Assembly (NCBI GenBank): GCA_963777895.1
Contig: CAVZSF010000007.1
Coordinates: forward strand, 375,260 to 439,259
DNA: 64,000 nucleotides
Direction: 5' to 3'
Origin: UBA2241 sp963777895
Lineage (GTDB): Bacteria; Actinomycetota; Thermoleophilia; UBA2241
This document shows positions 27,002 through 35,732 of this stretch, in pieces. How positions within the stretch are numbered: the first letter of the stretch is position 1; each line of letters starts with the position of its first letter. The notes under the pieces are model-generated. The model saw nothing but the letters and a program-made list of their open reading frames with translations. It had not been told where the DNA came from and ran no database searches. A program made the translations under genes and the position numbers.

Positions 27002-28006
27002 TCAGGCGCGGGTCTTTCGGGTGGCCCGCGCGGCGCCCTTCTGGGCGGCCGGCACGATGTGGGTACCGGCCTTGCCGGCCAGCGCCTGGTTCACCTCGGT
27101 CAGCTTGGCGACGATGGCCGCGCGGCCGCCGCCGCGCACGAAGCGCATGGCGGCGTCGACCTTGGGTCCCATGCTGCCGGCCTTGAAGTGGCCCTCGGCG
27201 GCGTAGCCCTCCATCTCGTCTAAGGGGACGATGCCGAGGGCGCGCTGCTTCGGGCCGCGATAGTCGAGATAGACCTTGGGGACGTCGGTGAGCACGAGCA
27301 GGACGTCGGCCGCGACGTCGCTCGCCAGCCGCATCGCCGCCAGGTCCTTGTCGATCACGGCGTCCACGCCCGAGAGGGCGCCGTTGCGGGCGCGCACCAC
27401 GGGGATGCCGCCGCCGCCTGAGCAGATCACGAGGGCGCCGTCGCGCACGAGGTCGACGATGGCCTCGCGCGGCACGATCTCGATGGGTTCGGGCGAGGGC
27501 ACGACGCGACGCCAGCCGCGGCCCGCGTCCTCCTTCATGGCGAAGCCCTGCTCGAGCATCATCGTCTGCGCCTTCTTCTGGTCGTAGAAGGGCCCGACCG
27601 GCTTCGAGGGCTTGGCGAAGGCGGGGTCCTTGGCGCTCACCGCGACCTGCGTGAGGAGCGTGACCACGGGCTGCGTGACCTTGCGCTTGCGCAGGTGGTT
27701 CTGCAGGGTCTGCTCGAGCATGTAGCCGATCTGCCCCTGGCTCATGGCGCCGCAGACGTCCATCGGCATCGGCGCCACCAGCTTGGCGGCGACCTCCTGC
27801 TGGATGAGCAGGTTGCCGACCTGCGGCCCGTTGCCGTGCGTGAGCACGACGCGGTAGCCGTCGGAGGCCATCTGCGCGATGCGCCGCATGGCGGCGTCCA
27901 CGTTGACGAGCTGCTCCTCGAAGGTGCCCACCTGGCCGGGCTGCAGGATGGCGTTGCCGCCCAGCGCCACGACCACGGTGGTGCCGTTGCCGGCCGTCTG
28001 CGTCAC
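27002..28006 (-). CDS. arcC: Carbamate kinase
   Basis: Transfers phosphate from carbamoyl phosphate to ADP, producing ATP, ammonia and carbon dioxide. 334 residues, amino-acid-kinase fold: VVVALGGNAIL near the N-terminus and VVLTHGNGPQVGNLL near residue 54 are characteristic, with the later ICSGGGGIPV and VIDKDLAA segments. It lies between the antiporter and agmatine deiminase genes, so it provides the ATP-forming step of the agmatine pathway (the equivalent gene is called aguC or arcC in other bacteria). It is spaced 13 bases from aguA and 28 bases from the antiporter. Confidence 0.94.
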   Translation of the reverse strand: MTQTAGNGTTVVVALGGNAILQPGQVGTFEEQLVNVDAAMRRIAQMASDGYRVVLTHGNGPQVGNLLIQQEVAAKLVAPMPMDVCGAMSQGQIGYMLEQTLQNHLRKRKVTQPVVTLLTQVAVSAKDPAFAKPSKPVGPFYDQKKAQTMMLEQGFAMKEDAGRGWRRVVPSPEPIEIVPREAIVDLVRDGALVICSGGGGIPVVRARNGALSGVDAVIDKDLAAMRLASDVAADVLLVLTDVPKVYLDYRGPKQRALGIVPLDEMEGYAAEGHFKAGSMGPKVDAAMRFVRGGGRAAIVAKLTEVNQALAGKAGTHIVPAAQKGAARATRKTRA

Positions 28007-28034
28007 CTCACGCGCCTCCGATCCGTGGCCTGCG

Positions 28035-29459
28035 TCACGTCGCCTTGCGCCGGCTGTGCCGGTAGAGCCACCAGCCGACCGCCAGCGACACGACCGTGCC
28101 GCCGACGGTGATCGCCCAGAAGGTGCCCTTCGAGACTCCCTCGGCCGGGTAGTAGAAGAAGAGCGCGACCGTGAGGATGATACCGAGTTCGCACAGGATC
28201 GTGCTGATCCACGCGCCGGCGACGCCGCCCGGCACCACGTACGGGCGGTGCTGCTCGGGGAACTTGCGGCGCAGCACGAGCAACGCCGGGAACATCAGCA
28301 GGTATGGGATCAGGAAGACGATCGACGACAGGGCGAAGAGGGTCCAGAAGACGTTCGCCTGATCGGGGTCCAGTGCGTAGGCGAGCACGGTGATGGCGCT
28401 GGCGATCACGCCCATGAGGACGAACGCGTAGTCGGGCGTGCCGAAGCGCTTGTTGACGTGGCCGAACACGCCCGGGGCGGTCTTGTCGAGGCCGGTCGCC
28501 CCGATCGTCTGGTTGGCGCCGATCGACCACGTCACCATGTTGCCGAAGAAGGTGAAGAGCAGGCCGACGACGGCCACGTCGAAGAGCCAGTGGTAGCCGC
28601 CCAGGACCTCGTCGAACGAGAGCTGCAGCGCGTCGACGATGCCCGTGACGATGCTCACGTCCTCGGTCTTGACGGCGGCGAGGATGCCGAAGGTGGCGAA
28701 CGTGTAGACGAGGAGGATCGCCGCGCCGGCCATGATGATCATCCGGGGCACGTCGCGCTTCGGCTCCTTGATGGCGCCGCCGGCCGAGCTCATGAGCTCG
28801 AAGCCCATGTACGAGTAGATGATGATCGGCAGGAACGAGAGGCTGTCCTCGTTCCACGACGGCATCCACTGGTCGAGCGCGAACGAGTTGGCGGCGCCGT
28901 GCTTGGCGGCGTAGGCGACGCCCATCACGCCGAGGCCGACCAGCACGATGACCTTCAGGGCGGCGCTGAGGTTGGGGATGAACTTGCTCCACGACAGCGG
29001 CAGGATCCCGATCAGGACGATCGCCCAGACCATGGCGATCACGATGACGGCCTCCCAGACCGGGGGCACGTCAACGCCGAAGGCGACCTCGAGCGAGCCC
29101 ACGAAGAGCACGAAGACAGAGGGCGCCCAGAGGGCGACGTTGACCCAGTACATCCACGACGTCACCGTGCCCCATCCGGGGCCGAAAGCCTCTTTCACCC
29201 ACACGTAGATGCCGCCCTCGTCCGGCCAGGCGCTGCCCAGCTCGGCGGTGACGAAGCCGTAGGGGATGAAGAAGAGCAGGCCGAGGATGAGCCAGAAGCC
29301 GAGGCCCTGGACACCGATCGCCGCCGACGCGGCGACCGTGTCGGCCACGAGGATCGCCGACACGCTGAAGAGCACCATGCTGAACAACCCGAACACCTTG
29401 GGCTGCTGATCGAGGGTGGCGGCGCTCGTGGAGCTCTGGGTGACGTCTACTGATGCCAT
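28035..29459 (-). CDS. APC-family amino acid/polyamine antiporter, AguD-like
   Basis: 474-residue membrane transporter of the APC superfamily, resembling glutamate:GABA-type antiporters. Residues 22 onward give about twelve hydrophobic segments, with ELGSAWPDEGGIYVWVKEAFG in the first loop area (positions 66-86) as in this family. ATG 29459 is chosen by a GGAAG site and by the hydrophilic N-terminus followed by the first membrane segment; the frame stays open upstream by chance. Its place between the carbamoyltransferase and carbamate kinase genes suggests an agmatine/putrescine exchanger. That is inferred from context; the sequence alone shows only the superfamily. Confidence 0.85.
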   Translation of the reverse strand: MASVDVTQSSTSAATLDQQPKVFGLFSMVLFSVSAILVADTVAASAAIGVQGLGFWLILGLLFFIPYGFVTAELGSAWPDEGGIYVWVKEAFGPGWGTVTSWMYWVNVALWAPSVFVLFVGSLEVAFGVDVPPVWEAVIVIAMVWAIVLIGILPLSWSKFIPNLSAALKVIVLVGLGVMGVAYAAKHGAANSFALDQWMPSWNEDSLSFLPIIIYSYMGFELMSSAGGAIKEPKRDVPRMIIMAGAAILLVYTFATFGILAAVKTEDVSIVTGIVDALQLSFDEVLGGYHWLFDVAVVGLLFTFFGNMVTWSIGANQTIGATGLDKTAPGVFGHVNKRFGTPDYAFVLMGVIASAITVLAYALDPDQANVFWTLFALSSIVFLIPYLLMFPALLVLRRKFPEQHRPYVVPGGVAGAWISTILCELGIILTVALFFYYPAEGVSKGTFWAITVGGTVVSLAVGWWLYRHSRRKAT

Positions 29460-29488
29460 GGTGCTTCCTTTCGTGGTGCGGGGCTGCC

Positions 29489-30511
29489 TCAGGCCAGAAG
29501 CGCCCGGCCGATCGCCTGCAGATCGGGGTCGGCCGGCAGCTCGTCGATGCCGATGAGCGCCAGCATGAGGGCCTTCTGGAAGTGCATGCGGTTCTGGGCC
29601 TGCGGGAAGATGATCGACGCGTCGCTGTCGGCGACCTCGTCGGTGACCTCCTCGCCGCGCATCGCCGGGAGGCAGTGCATGAAGCGGGCGCCCGGCTTGG
29701 TCTTCGCCCAGAAATCCTTGTTGACCTGGAAGGGCTTGAAGGCGCCGACGCGGTCGGCGTACTCCTCCTCCTGACCGGTCCACCACCAGCAGTCGGTGTA
29801 GATGAAGTCGGCGCCGGCGATGGCCTCGTCGGGGTCGTTGGTGAGGAGGAACGAGCCGCCGCTCTCGGCCGCGAAGCGCTCCGCGTTCCGCCGCACCTCG
29901 TCGCCGATCTCGTAGCCCGGCGCGTTGCCGATGCGCACGTTGAGGCCGAGCTTGGCGAGCGTGGTGGAGAGCGAGTTGCAGGGGTGGGCGGCGTCGCCGA
30001 CGTAGGCGAACGTGACGCCCTCGAGCGTGCCGGCATGCTCGAGGATGGTGAAGGCGTCGCTCATCGACTGGCAGGGGTGCCGGTCATGGTCCATGCCGTT
30101 GATGACCGGCACCGTCGACCAGGCGGCGAGCTCGTTGATGGTCTCGTTCTTCTTGGCGCGGATCTCGATGGCCGCGTTGTACTGGGCCAGCGTCCGGGCC
30201 GTGTCGGCGATGCTCTCGCGGCCCGGCAGGTGGATCTCGCCGGGACGCAGGTACAGGGCGTTGCCGCCGAGCTCGGCGAACCCGTTCTCGAAGCTGACGC
30301 GGGTGCGCGTGGAGGCGGCCTCGAAGATCATCGCCAGGTGCTTGCCCGGCAGGAAGGGGGTGAGGGGACGCTTCTTCCACAGGGTCTTGAGCACGGACGC
30401 CAGGTGCAGCAGGGCTTCAAGGTCCTCGCGTGTGTAGTCGAGGTCGGTCAGGTAGTGGCGCCCTCTGAAGTGATTGAGCGGCGGCAGCGGCTGGGTCAGG
30501 TCGAGCGTCAT
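29489..30511 (-). CDS. Putrescine (or ornithine) carbamoyltransferase
   Basis: 340 residues, transcarbamylase fold. It has the carbamoyl-phosphate motif FEAASTRTRVSFENG near residues 63-77, HPCQSMSD near 140 and the C-terminal HCLPAMRGEEVTDEV. These motifs are shared by ornithine and putrescine enzymes. Agmatine deiminase in the same operon would make N-carbamoylputrescine, so phosphorolysis of that compound to putrescine and carbamoyl phosphate is the likely reaction (inference). It is the first gene of the operon; AAGGAGG lies just before ATG 30511, and a palindromic operator lies about 100 bases further upstream. Confidence 0.87.
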   Translation of the reverse strand: MTLDLTQPLPPLNHFRGRHYLTDLDYTREDLEALLHLASVLKTLWKKRPLTPFLPGKHLAMIFEAASTRTRVSFENGFAELGGNALYLRPGEIHLPGRESIADTARTLAQYNAAIEIRAKKNETINELAAWSTVPVINGMDHDRHPCQSMSDAFTILEHAGTLEGVTFAYVGDAAHPCNSLSTTLAKLGLNVRIGNAPGYEIGDEVRRNAERFAAESGGSFLLTNDPDEAIAGADFIYTDCWWWTGQEEEYADRVGAFKPFQVNKDFWAKTKPGARFMHCLPAMRGEEVTDEVADSDASIIFPQAQNRMHFQKALMLALIGIDELPADPDLQAIGRALLA

Positions 30512-30577
30512 CCGTCCTCCTTCGTCGGGCAAGACCGCCGGGCGTCACACCCGCGGTCGCCTCTGGCGTTCCCTGGC

Positions 30578-30627
30578 GTCCGTCCGGATCGGGTAGCGGC
30601 GTCATCTTGTTTGTCCGGACGGACAAA
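30578..30627. promoter_or_regulatory. TetR-type operator between agmatine operon and regulator
   Basis: TTTGTCCGGACGGACAAA at 30610-30627 has two perfect eight-base arms around a two-base centre. A second, partial copy of its core, GTCCGTCCGGAT, lies at 30578-30589. Both are in the 174-base gap between the divergent carbamoyltransferase and TetR genes, the classic place for a TetR operator that controls both. On the plus strand TTGTCC (30611-30616) could double as the -35 box of the regulator gene, with TACGTA (30635-30640) 18 bases on. Confidence 0.72.
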
Positions 30628-30685
30628 GATATCCTACGTAGCGATGCGTCGCGGTGCAAGCGGCGCTGTGAGGAGGGCGAGAGGC

Positions 30686-31375
30686 ATGGGCCGGCCACGG
30701 CGCCACGACGACAAGGCGGAACTGCAGCGCAGCCTCGCGCGCGGGGAGGGCCTTCCCGACGGGCTCTCGTTCGACGACCCCGTCGACGCGTTGCCGCCCG
30801 TCGCCCGCACGATCCTCGAGGCGGCGGGGCGCCTGCTCGAGCGCGGCGGGTACGAGACCCTCAGACTCTCGGCCATCGCCGAGGAGGCCGACGAGCCGAA
30901 GGCGAGCATCGGCTACTACTTCGGCAGCAAGGACGGCCTCGTCGTGGCCCTCGTCGACTCGCTCGTCCACGAGGCGAACCGGGCGCTGATCGCCGAGACC
31001 GAGGGTCTGCCGATCGGCGAGCAGCGCCTTCACGCCCTCATCGACGGCGAGGTCCGTATCGCCGACGACCTTGCCTCCTTCCGCGCGTTCTTCGAGTTGC
31101 TGCCGCACGCCCTGCGCAACGAGCGCCTGCGGCCGCGCGTCGCTGCCCTCTACGAGGGGTACCGAGAGACGGTGCTGCGCTGCGTCGCCGCCGGCGACGC
31201 AGCGCTGCGTCCCAGGCTGCTGCCCTTCGCGATGCTCATGATCGCGATCGTGGACGGGCTCGCCATCCAGCATGGCCTGGACCCCGAAGGCGTCGAGGTA
31301 CGGGCCGCCGTCGAGCTCTGGGAGCGTCTCGCCAAGGCGTATCTGGCCGAAGTCGGGGCGCTGCCGCCTGTCTGA
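30686..31375 (+). CDS. TetR-family regulator of the agmatine operon
   Basis: 229 residues. The N-terminal helix-turn-helix domain spans about residues 33-80 (ARTILEAAGRLLERGGYETL, then IAEEADEPKASIGYYFGSKD), and the rest is the variable ligand-binding domain. AGGAGG at 30671-30676 lies nine bases before ATG 30686; another in-frame ATG at 30644 lacks a ribosome site. It is divergent from the agmatine operon with a near-perfect palindrome between them, so it most likely represses that operon and itself, with agmatine or a product as inducer (inference). Confidence 0.88.
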   Translation: MGRPRRHDDKAELQRSLARGEGLPDGLSFDDPVDALPPVARTILEAAGRLLERGGYETLRLSAIAEEADEPKASIGYYFGSKDGLVVALVDSLVHEANRALIAETEGLPIGEQRLHALIDGEVRIADDLASFRAFFELLPHALRNERLRPRVAALYEGYRETVLRCVAAGDAALRPRLLPFAMLMIAIVDGLAIQHGLDPEGVEVRAAVELWERLAKAYLAEVGALPPV

Positions 31376-31539
31376 GCCCGGGGTGCCGGCTGCACGTGTG
31401 AGCCCGGCGTAGCGGCTGCACGTCTGAACACCCTGTCCGGTCGTCGCCTTCTGAGCCCGGCTTCCCAGCCGCCTCGCGTTCGCGATACGCTTCGGAGGCC
31501 CGGTGACGGGCAGGGCACCGCAGCGAAGGGACGCACGCC

Positions 31540-32553
31540 GTGGACAGCGCCATCATCTGGGACCCAGCCTACGAGGAGCACGCGACCGAAGGGCACCCCG
31601 AGAGCCCGGAGCGCGTGAGGGCGATCATCCGGCGCCTGGAGGACAGCGACCTCTGGCCGCGGTTGACACTGGGTGAGCCCGAGCCTGCCACGGTCGACGA
31701 CATCCTCACCGTCCACACCGCGGCGCACGTCGAGAAGGTCCGGCGCGCCGCCGAAAGCGGCGGGCGCTGGCTCGACCCGGACACCTACGTCGGGGCGCGA
31801 AGCTTCGACATCGCCCTGCTCTCGGCCGGCGGCGCGCTGACCGCCTTGCGTCAGTGGGAGCAGGGCCGGGTGCCCTTCGCCCTCGTACGGCCTCCCGGCC
31901 ACCACGCCACGCCCGACCGGGCCATGGGCTTCTGCCTGTTCAACAACGTTGCCATCGCCGCCCGGCGCCTGCTGGCTGAGGGCATGGAGCGCGTCGCCAT
32001 CGTCGACTGGGACGTGCATCACGGCAACGGCACGCAAGCCGCCTTCTACGACGACGGCCGCGTGCTGTTCTGCTCCCTGCACCAGTGGCCGCTGTACCCC
32101 GGCAGCGGCTGGTCGAACGAGTGCGGCGAGGGCGACGGCGAAGGCAGGACGGTGAACGTGCCCCTGCCGCCCGGGTCGACCGACGGCGACTACCTGCGGG
32201 CCTTCGACCAGGTCGTGACGCCCATCGTCGGTCAGTTCGCCCCGCAGGCGATCCTCGTCTCGACGGGAGTCGACGCCCACAGCGCCGATCCCCTGGCGAG
32301 CATGCAGATGAGCGAGGCCGGCTTCGCGCATCTGGCGCTGCGCGTGCTCTCGCTCGCGCGGCACCATTGCGACACGCGCCTCGCGCTCGTGCTCGAGGGC
32401 GGCTACGACAAGGTGTCCACGCCGCGCTCGATCGAGGCGATCCTGCGCGCCCTCTTGGACGAGCGCGCTCCGGAGCCCGATGGGGCGAGCGGCGTCGCCG
32501 ATCCCGCCATCGCCCGCGCCGTCGAGGTGCAGGCGCAGTACTGGGAGCTGTAG
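31540..32553 (+). CDS. Histone-deacetylase-family amidohydrolase
   Basis: 337-residue zinc-dependent deacetylase of the arginase/HDAC fold, related to bacterial acetoin-utilisation proteins and acetylpolyamine amidohydrolases. Motifs are complete: RPPGHHATPDRAMGFCLFNN (near 117-136, paired catalytic His), VDWDVHHGNGTQ (near 156-167, zinc Asp and His) and STGVDAHSADPL (second zinc Asp). With an agmatine/putrescine pathway next door, an acetylpolyamine substrate is conceivable, but class members also deacetylate proteins, so this is only a suggestion. GTG start at 31540. It is convergent with cydB. Confidence 0.9.
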   Translation: MDSAIIWDPAYEEHATEGHPESPERVRAIIRRLEDSDLWPRLTLGEPEPATVDDILTVHTAAHVEKVRRAAESGGRWLDPDTYVGARSFDIALLSAGGALTALRQWEQGRVPFALVRPPGHHATPDRAMGFCLFNNVAIAARRLLAEGMERVAIVDWDVHHGNGTQAAFYDDGRVLFCSLHQWPLYPGSGWSNECGEGDGEGRTVNVPLPPGSTDGDYLRAFDQVVTPIVGQFAPQAILVSTGVDAHSADPLASMQMSEAGFAHLALRVLSLARHHCDTRLALVLEGGYDKVSTPRSIEAILRALLDERAPEPDGASGVADPAIARAVEVQAQYWEL

Positions 32554-32561
32554 CGCCTGCC

Positions 32562-33582
32562 TCAGTACTCGCCGGGCGCCGCCTTGGTCTTGCCGCGGAA
32601 GGTCCGGTAGACGAAGGCGGTGTAGGCGAGCACGAGTGGCACGCCGATCAGCGCGATGACGAGCATGACCTTGAGGGTGAGCGACTCGGATGAAGCGTTC
32701 GTCACGGTCAGGCTCGTCGACGGGTCGCTGCCGCGCGCCGGGATGATCTCGGGGTAGTTGCCCACCGCCGCGATGCCCGCCAGCGCGACGATGATGACGG
32801 CCGACCCCAGAAAGGCCTTCAGGTCGGCCCCTTCCTTGCGCTGCTGCCAGAAGGTGGAGACGACAGCCACCGCCAGGACGGCGAGGAAGAGCCACCCCAG
32901 GACGCTGCCGAACACGTTGTCGGAGGCTCGCGACACGGCTGGCGATGGTCGCGGCCGAGGTCGCCACGGCAAGCGCGACGCACACGATGAAGAGCGGCGT
33001 CCGCCACTTGACGGCCCGCTCGTACACCGGCCCCTCCGCCTTGACGGCGAGCCACGAGGCTCCGTGCGTGACGAGCAGCGCGAGGCCGGTCACGGCGACG
33101 AGCAGCGCGTACGGGTTGAGCAGGTCGAGGAAGGTGCCGGTGTAATCGCCGGCCGCGTTCAGGGGGACGCCGCGGATGACGTTGCCGAGCGCGCAGCCGA
33201 CGAGGATCGCCGGCACCAGGCTGCCCACGAAGAAGGCGGCGTCCCACACCCGGGCCCACGCCTCGTCGCGGTGCCGGAACTCCATGGCGACGGCGCGCAG
33301 GATCAGGCCGAACAGCACGAGCATGATGGCGAGGTAGAAGCCGCTGAAGGTCATGGCGTACACGGCCGGGAAGGCGGCGAAGATCGCCCCACCGCCGGTG
33401 AGCAGCCAGACCTCGTTGCCGTCCCACACCGGGCCGATGCTGGCGCGCACCAGGCGACGCTCGTCCTCCGTGCGGGCGATGAAGGGGTACAGGACGCCCG
33501 CGCCGAGGTCGAAGCCGTCGAGCACGACGTAGCCGGTCAGCAGGACGGCGACGAGGAAGAACCAGATGGTCTCGAGACTCAT
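32562..33582 (-). CDS. cydB: Cytochrome bd oxidase subunit II (one frameshift)
   Basis: Second membrane subunit of the bd-type quinol oxidase, about 339 residues after correction. The N-terminus (MSLETIWFFLVAVLLTGYVVLDG) and the GPVWDGNEVWLLTGGGA segment are diagnostic. The frame breaks near 32945: the upstream frame ends at ...ATIASRVASL and the correct frame resumes at SDNVFGSVLGWLFLAV and ends at the stop at 32562. The span is 1021 nt, one base over a multiple of three, indicating one inserted base. ATG 33582 lies four bases after the corrected cydA stop. The two form an operon under a Rex-like site. cydC and cydD are not in the window. Confidence 0.87.
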
Positions 33583-33586
33583 GTCT

Positions 33587-34976
33587 TCACCCCTTCGTGC
33601 CGGCGACTGCGGGTTTGGCCGCGCCCTGCTCGGGCCGCGGACCGGCCTTGTCGCCCTCGAGCATCTCGGCCACGTCCTCGGGGCCCTTGCGGATGATCCC
33701 GGTGAAGATCGCTCAGCCACGCGATGAACAGGACCAGATAGACGAGGGCGAAGAGCCCGAGCGTGACCCAGATCTCGGAGGCCGAGACCACGGGCGAGAC
33801 GCCGTCGCTCGTGCGCAGCAGGCCCTGGACGATCCAGGGCTGGCGGCCGACCTCGGTCGCGGTCCAGCCCATGTTTATGGCGATGATCGGTAGCGGGAAG
33901 CTGCAGACCAGCACCCACAGCATCCAGCGCGCCTTCTCGAGGCGCTTCATGAGATGCATCGCGAGCGCGACCAGCATGATCAGGATGAAGAGGAAGGACA
34001 GCGCGATCATCAGGTGGTAGCTCTGGAAGGTGAGCTGCACCGGCGGTGTGTCGGCGACCGGCACGCTGTCCATTCCGGTAACGGTCGCGTCAGGGTCGAG
34101 GTGCAGCATCATGCTCAGACCGCTGGGGAGCTTGAGCCCGGTGACGCTCTTGTCGCCCGTGTTCACCCAGCCGAGCAGGGTGAGGTCGGCACCCTTCTCG
34201 GTCGTGTAGATGCCCTCGAAGGCCGCCATCTTGACCGGCTGGTGCTCGGCCACCACCAAGGCGTGCCAGTGCCCGATGAACGGCATGAGGGCCGAGACGA
34301 TCAGGCCGGCGACGAGCGCCGAGACGAGCGACTGGCGGGCGAAGTTCATGTGCCGTTTCTTCAGCAGGTACCACGCCGAGATGCTCGCCACCACGAAGCA
34401 ACCGGTGATGAGCGCCGCGGCCATGGTGTGCACGTAGCGCGGCGCCGTCGACGGGTTGAGCGCCGCGGCCCAGAAGTCGGTGAGGACGGCCTTGCCGTCC
34501 TGGATCTTGTAGCCCGCCGGCGTCTGCTGCCACGAGTTGGCGATGAGGATCCAGAGCGCCGAGAGCCAGGCACCGATCATGACGAGCCAGGTGGAGGCGT
34601 AGTAGAAGCCGCGCGAGACCTTTTTGCGGCCGAAGAGCAGGACGCCCAGAAAGGTCGACTCGAGGAAGAAGGCGAACAGGCCTTCCGCCGCCAGCGGCGC
34701 GCCGAAGATGTTGCCCACGAAGCGCGAGTAGTCAGCCCAGTTGGTGCCGAAGGCGAACTCCATGGTGATGCCGGTGGCGACCCCGATGGCGAAGGTCGTC
34801 GTGAAGAGCTTGATCCAGAAGTTCGAGGCGGCCTTGTGGGCCGGGATCCCGCTCTTGTAGTAGCGCCGCTCGGACAGCACCACCATCAGCACGAGCCCGA
34901 TGCTGATGGGCACGAAGATGAAGTGATAGCCGATCGTGAAGGCGAACTGCAGGCGGGCGAGCGTCAGGGCGTCCAT
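33587..34976 (-). CDS. cydA: Cytochrome bd oxidase subunit I (C-terminal frameshift)
   Basis: Haem-bearing subunit of the high-affinity bd oxidase. It shows RLQFAFTIGYHFIF with the haem b595 His near residue 18, the short Q-loop with QPVKMAAFEGIY and the VGRQPWIVQGLLRT segment. The raw frame ends four bases inside cydB with a basic, unnatural tail (LHRDHPQGPRGRGRD). Dropping one base near 33710 instead gives IFTGIIRKGPEDVAEML, a normal end, and a stop at 33587-33589, four bases before the cydB ATG. The corrected span is one base over a multiple of three. GAGGAGGTG upstream of ATG 34976 supports the start. Confidence 0.88.
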
Positions 34977-35059
34977 ACCGTGAAGGCACCTCCTCGAGAC
35001 CGTTGGCGACGGCCGCGCACGGCGGCTGGCAGAGCCTTGCGCGCCGACGAGACCGCACT

Positions 35060-35089
35060 ATTCTCATGGTGGCAATGGTGTTGTGTCAA
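35060..35089 (-). promoter_or_regulatory. cydAB promoter
   Basis: On the minus strand TTGACA (35089-35084) is followed after 18 bases by GAGAAT (35065-35060), about 85 bases upstream of the cydA ATG. The perfect -35 box lies inside the Rex-like palindrome, so a bound repressor would block polymerase. Confidence 0.6.
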
Positions 35090-35098
35090 TTGTCACAA
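35081..35098. promoter_or_regulatory. Rex-like redox operator upstream of cydAB
   Basis: TTGTGTCAATTGTCACAA is an 18-bp inverted repeat with one symmetric mismatch. It matches the Rex operator pattern (TTGTG-N8-CACAA). Rex is the NADH-sensing repressor known to control cyd genes in Streptomyces and other bacteria. The site overlaps the -35 box of the cydAB promoter. No rex gene is in this window, so the regulator is inferred. Confidence 0.75.
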
Positions 35099-35235
35099 GG
35101 GGCGATTTCGAGCCTGACGGATGCATGAAAGCTATGAAAACGCGATTAACCCCTTCCGTCGCACGCGTCGTCGTGCTACCCTACCGCGGGGCCGGCAATG
35201 TTCGTCGGCATTTTTCTTGTGGGAGGCTGATTCTG

Positions 35236-35592
35236 TTGGCTGAAGTTGTTGAACTGCTGGAATGCGAGGAGTGTTCTGCTCAATGTGAAAAGGTCGTGTA
35301 CCCCGCGGCCTGCCTGAGCATGAACTGCCGGTTCCTGTACGCATTCAAGGAAGACGGTGACACCTTCTTCGGGTGCATCGAGAAGGTCTTCCCCCATGAG
35401 ATCGACCTGCAGAAGTTCCAGGAGATCGAGCGTGGGAAGGGCGGCTTCGGCGTCGTCAAGGTGACGAGCCAGCCGCTGCCACAATGCTCCGTCGCGGTCC
35501 AGAGCTGCTACGCCTCAGGCGAGGGCCCGCTCTGCCGCAACATGTACTTCCGGCGCCGTGACCGGCGCGAGGTGCAGACGGTCGAAGACTGA
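35236..35592 (+). CDS. Small Cys-rich protein of unknown function
   Basis: I do not recognise this protein. TTG 35236 is preferred because GGGAGG (35221-35226) lies nine bases upstream, giving 118 residues; the frame is open back to 35083, but that part looks non-coding and overlaps the Rex-like site. The N-terminal half has a cluster CEECSAQC, then PAACLSMNC, and single Cys residues follow in FFGCIEKVF, PQCSV, SCYAS and PLCRN, nine in all. Such spacing suggests metal or Fe-S binding. There is no signal peptide or membrane segment. It lies between the divergent cydAB operon and the tmRNA gene; a redox link is only a thought. Confidence 0.6.
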   Translation: MAEVVELLECEECSAQCEKVVYPAACLSMNCRFLYAFKEDGDTFFGCIEKVFPHEIDLQKFQEIERGKGGFGVVKVTSQPLPQCSVAVQSCYASGEGPLCRNMYFRRRDRREVQTVED

Positions 35593-35634
35593 AGGCTGGA
35601 CCGGCGCCGGGAGAGGCGCCGTTTCATGCCGTCG

Positions 35635-35677
35635 AACCGCCGCCTGAGCAGCGCTTTCCGCTGTCCAGGCGGCGGTT
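35635..35677 (+). terminator. Terminator-like hairpin after the Cys-rich gene
   Basis: A 12-bp outer stem (35635-35646 with 35666-35677) encloses a smaller CAGCG/CGCTG hairpin. A short T stretch follows. It lies between the Cys-rich gene and the tmRNA promoter. Confidence 0.6.
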
Positions 35678-35702
35678 TCACGTGGCGGACGGGTGGTATA
35701 CT
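35676..35702 (+). promoter_or_regulatory. tmRNA promoter
   Basis: TATACT at 35697-35702 is a good -10 box about 30 bases before the mature 5' end. TTTCAC at 35676-35681 is a poor -35 candidate. A short 5' leader would then be removed by RNase P. Confidence 0.5.
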
Positions 35703-35732
35703 CCCGTTCGCGGACCGCTCGGTCGCACACAT

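Noticed and set aside
2537..33712. Programmed ribosomal frameshifting at the broken genes
   Set aside because: The break points share no slippery sequence or downstream structure and occur in unrelated housekeeping genes; insertion errors explain them better.
35083..35235. Longer N-terminus for the Cys-rich protein
   Set aside because: This extension would run through the Rex-like site region, has an unrelated composition and no ribosome site, whereas TTG 35236 has GGGAGG at good spacing.
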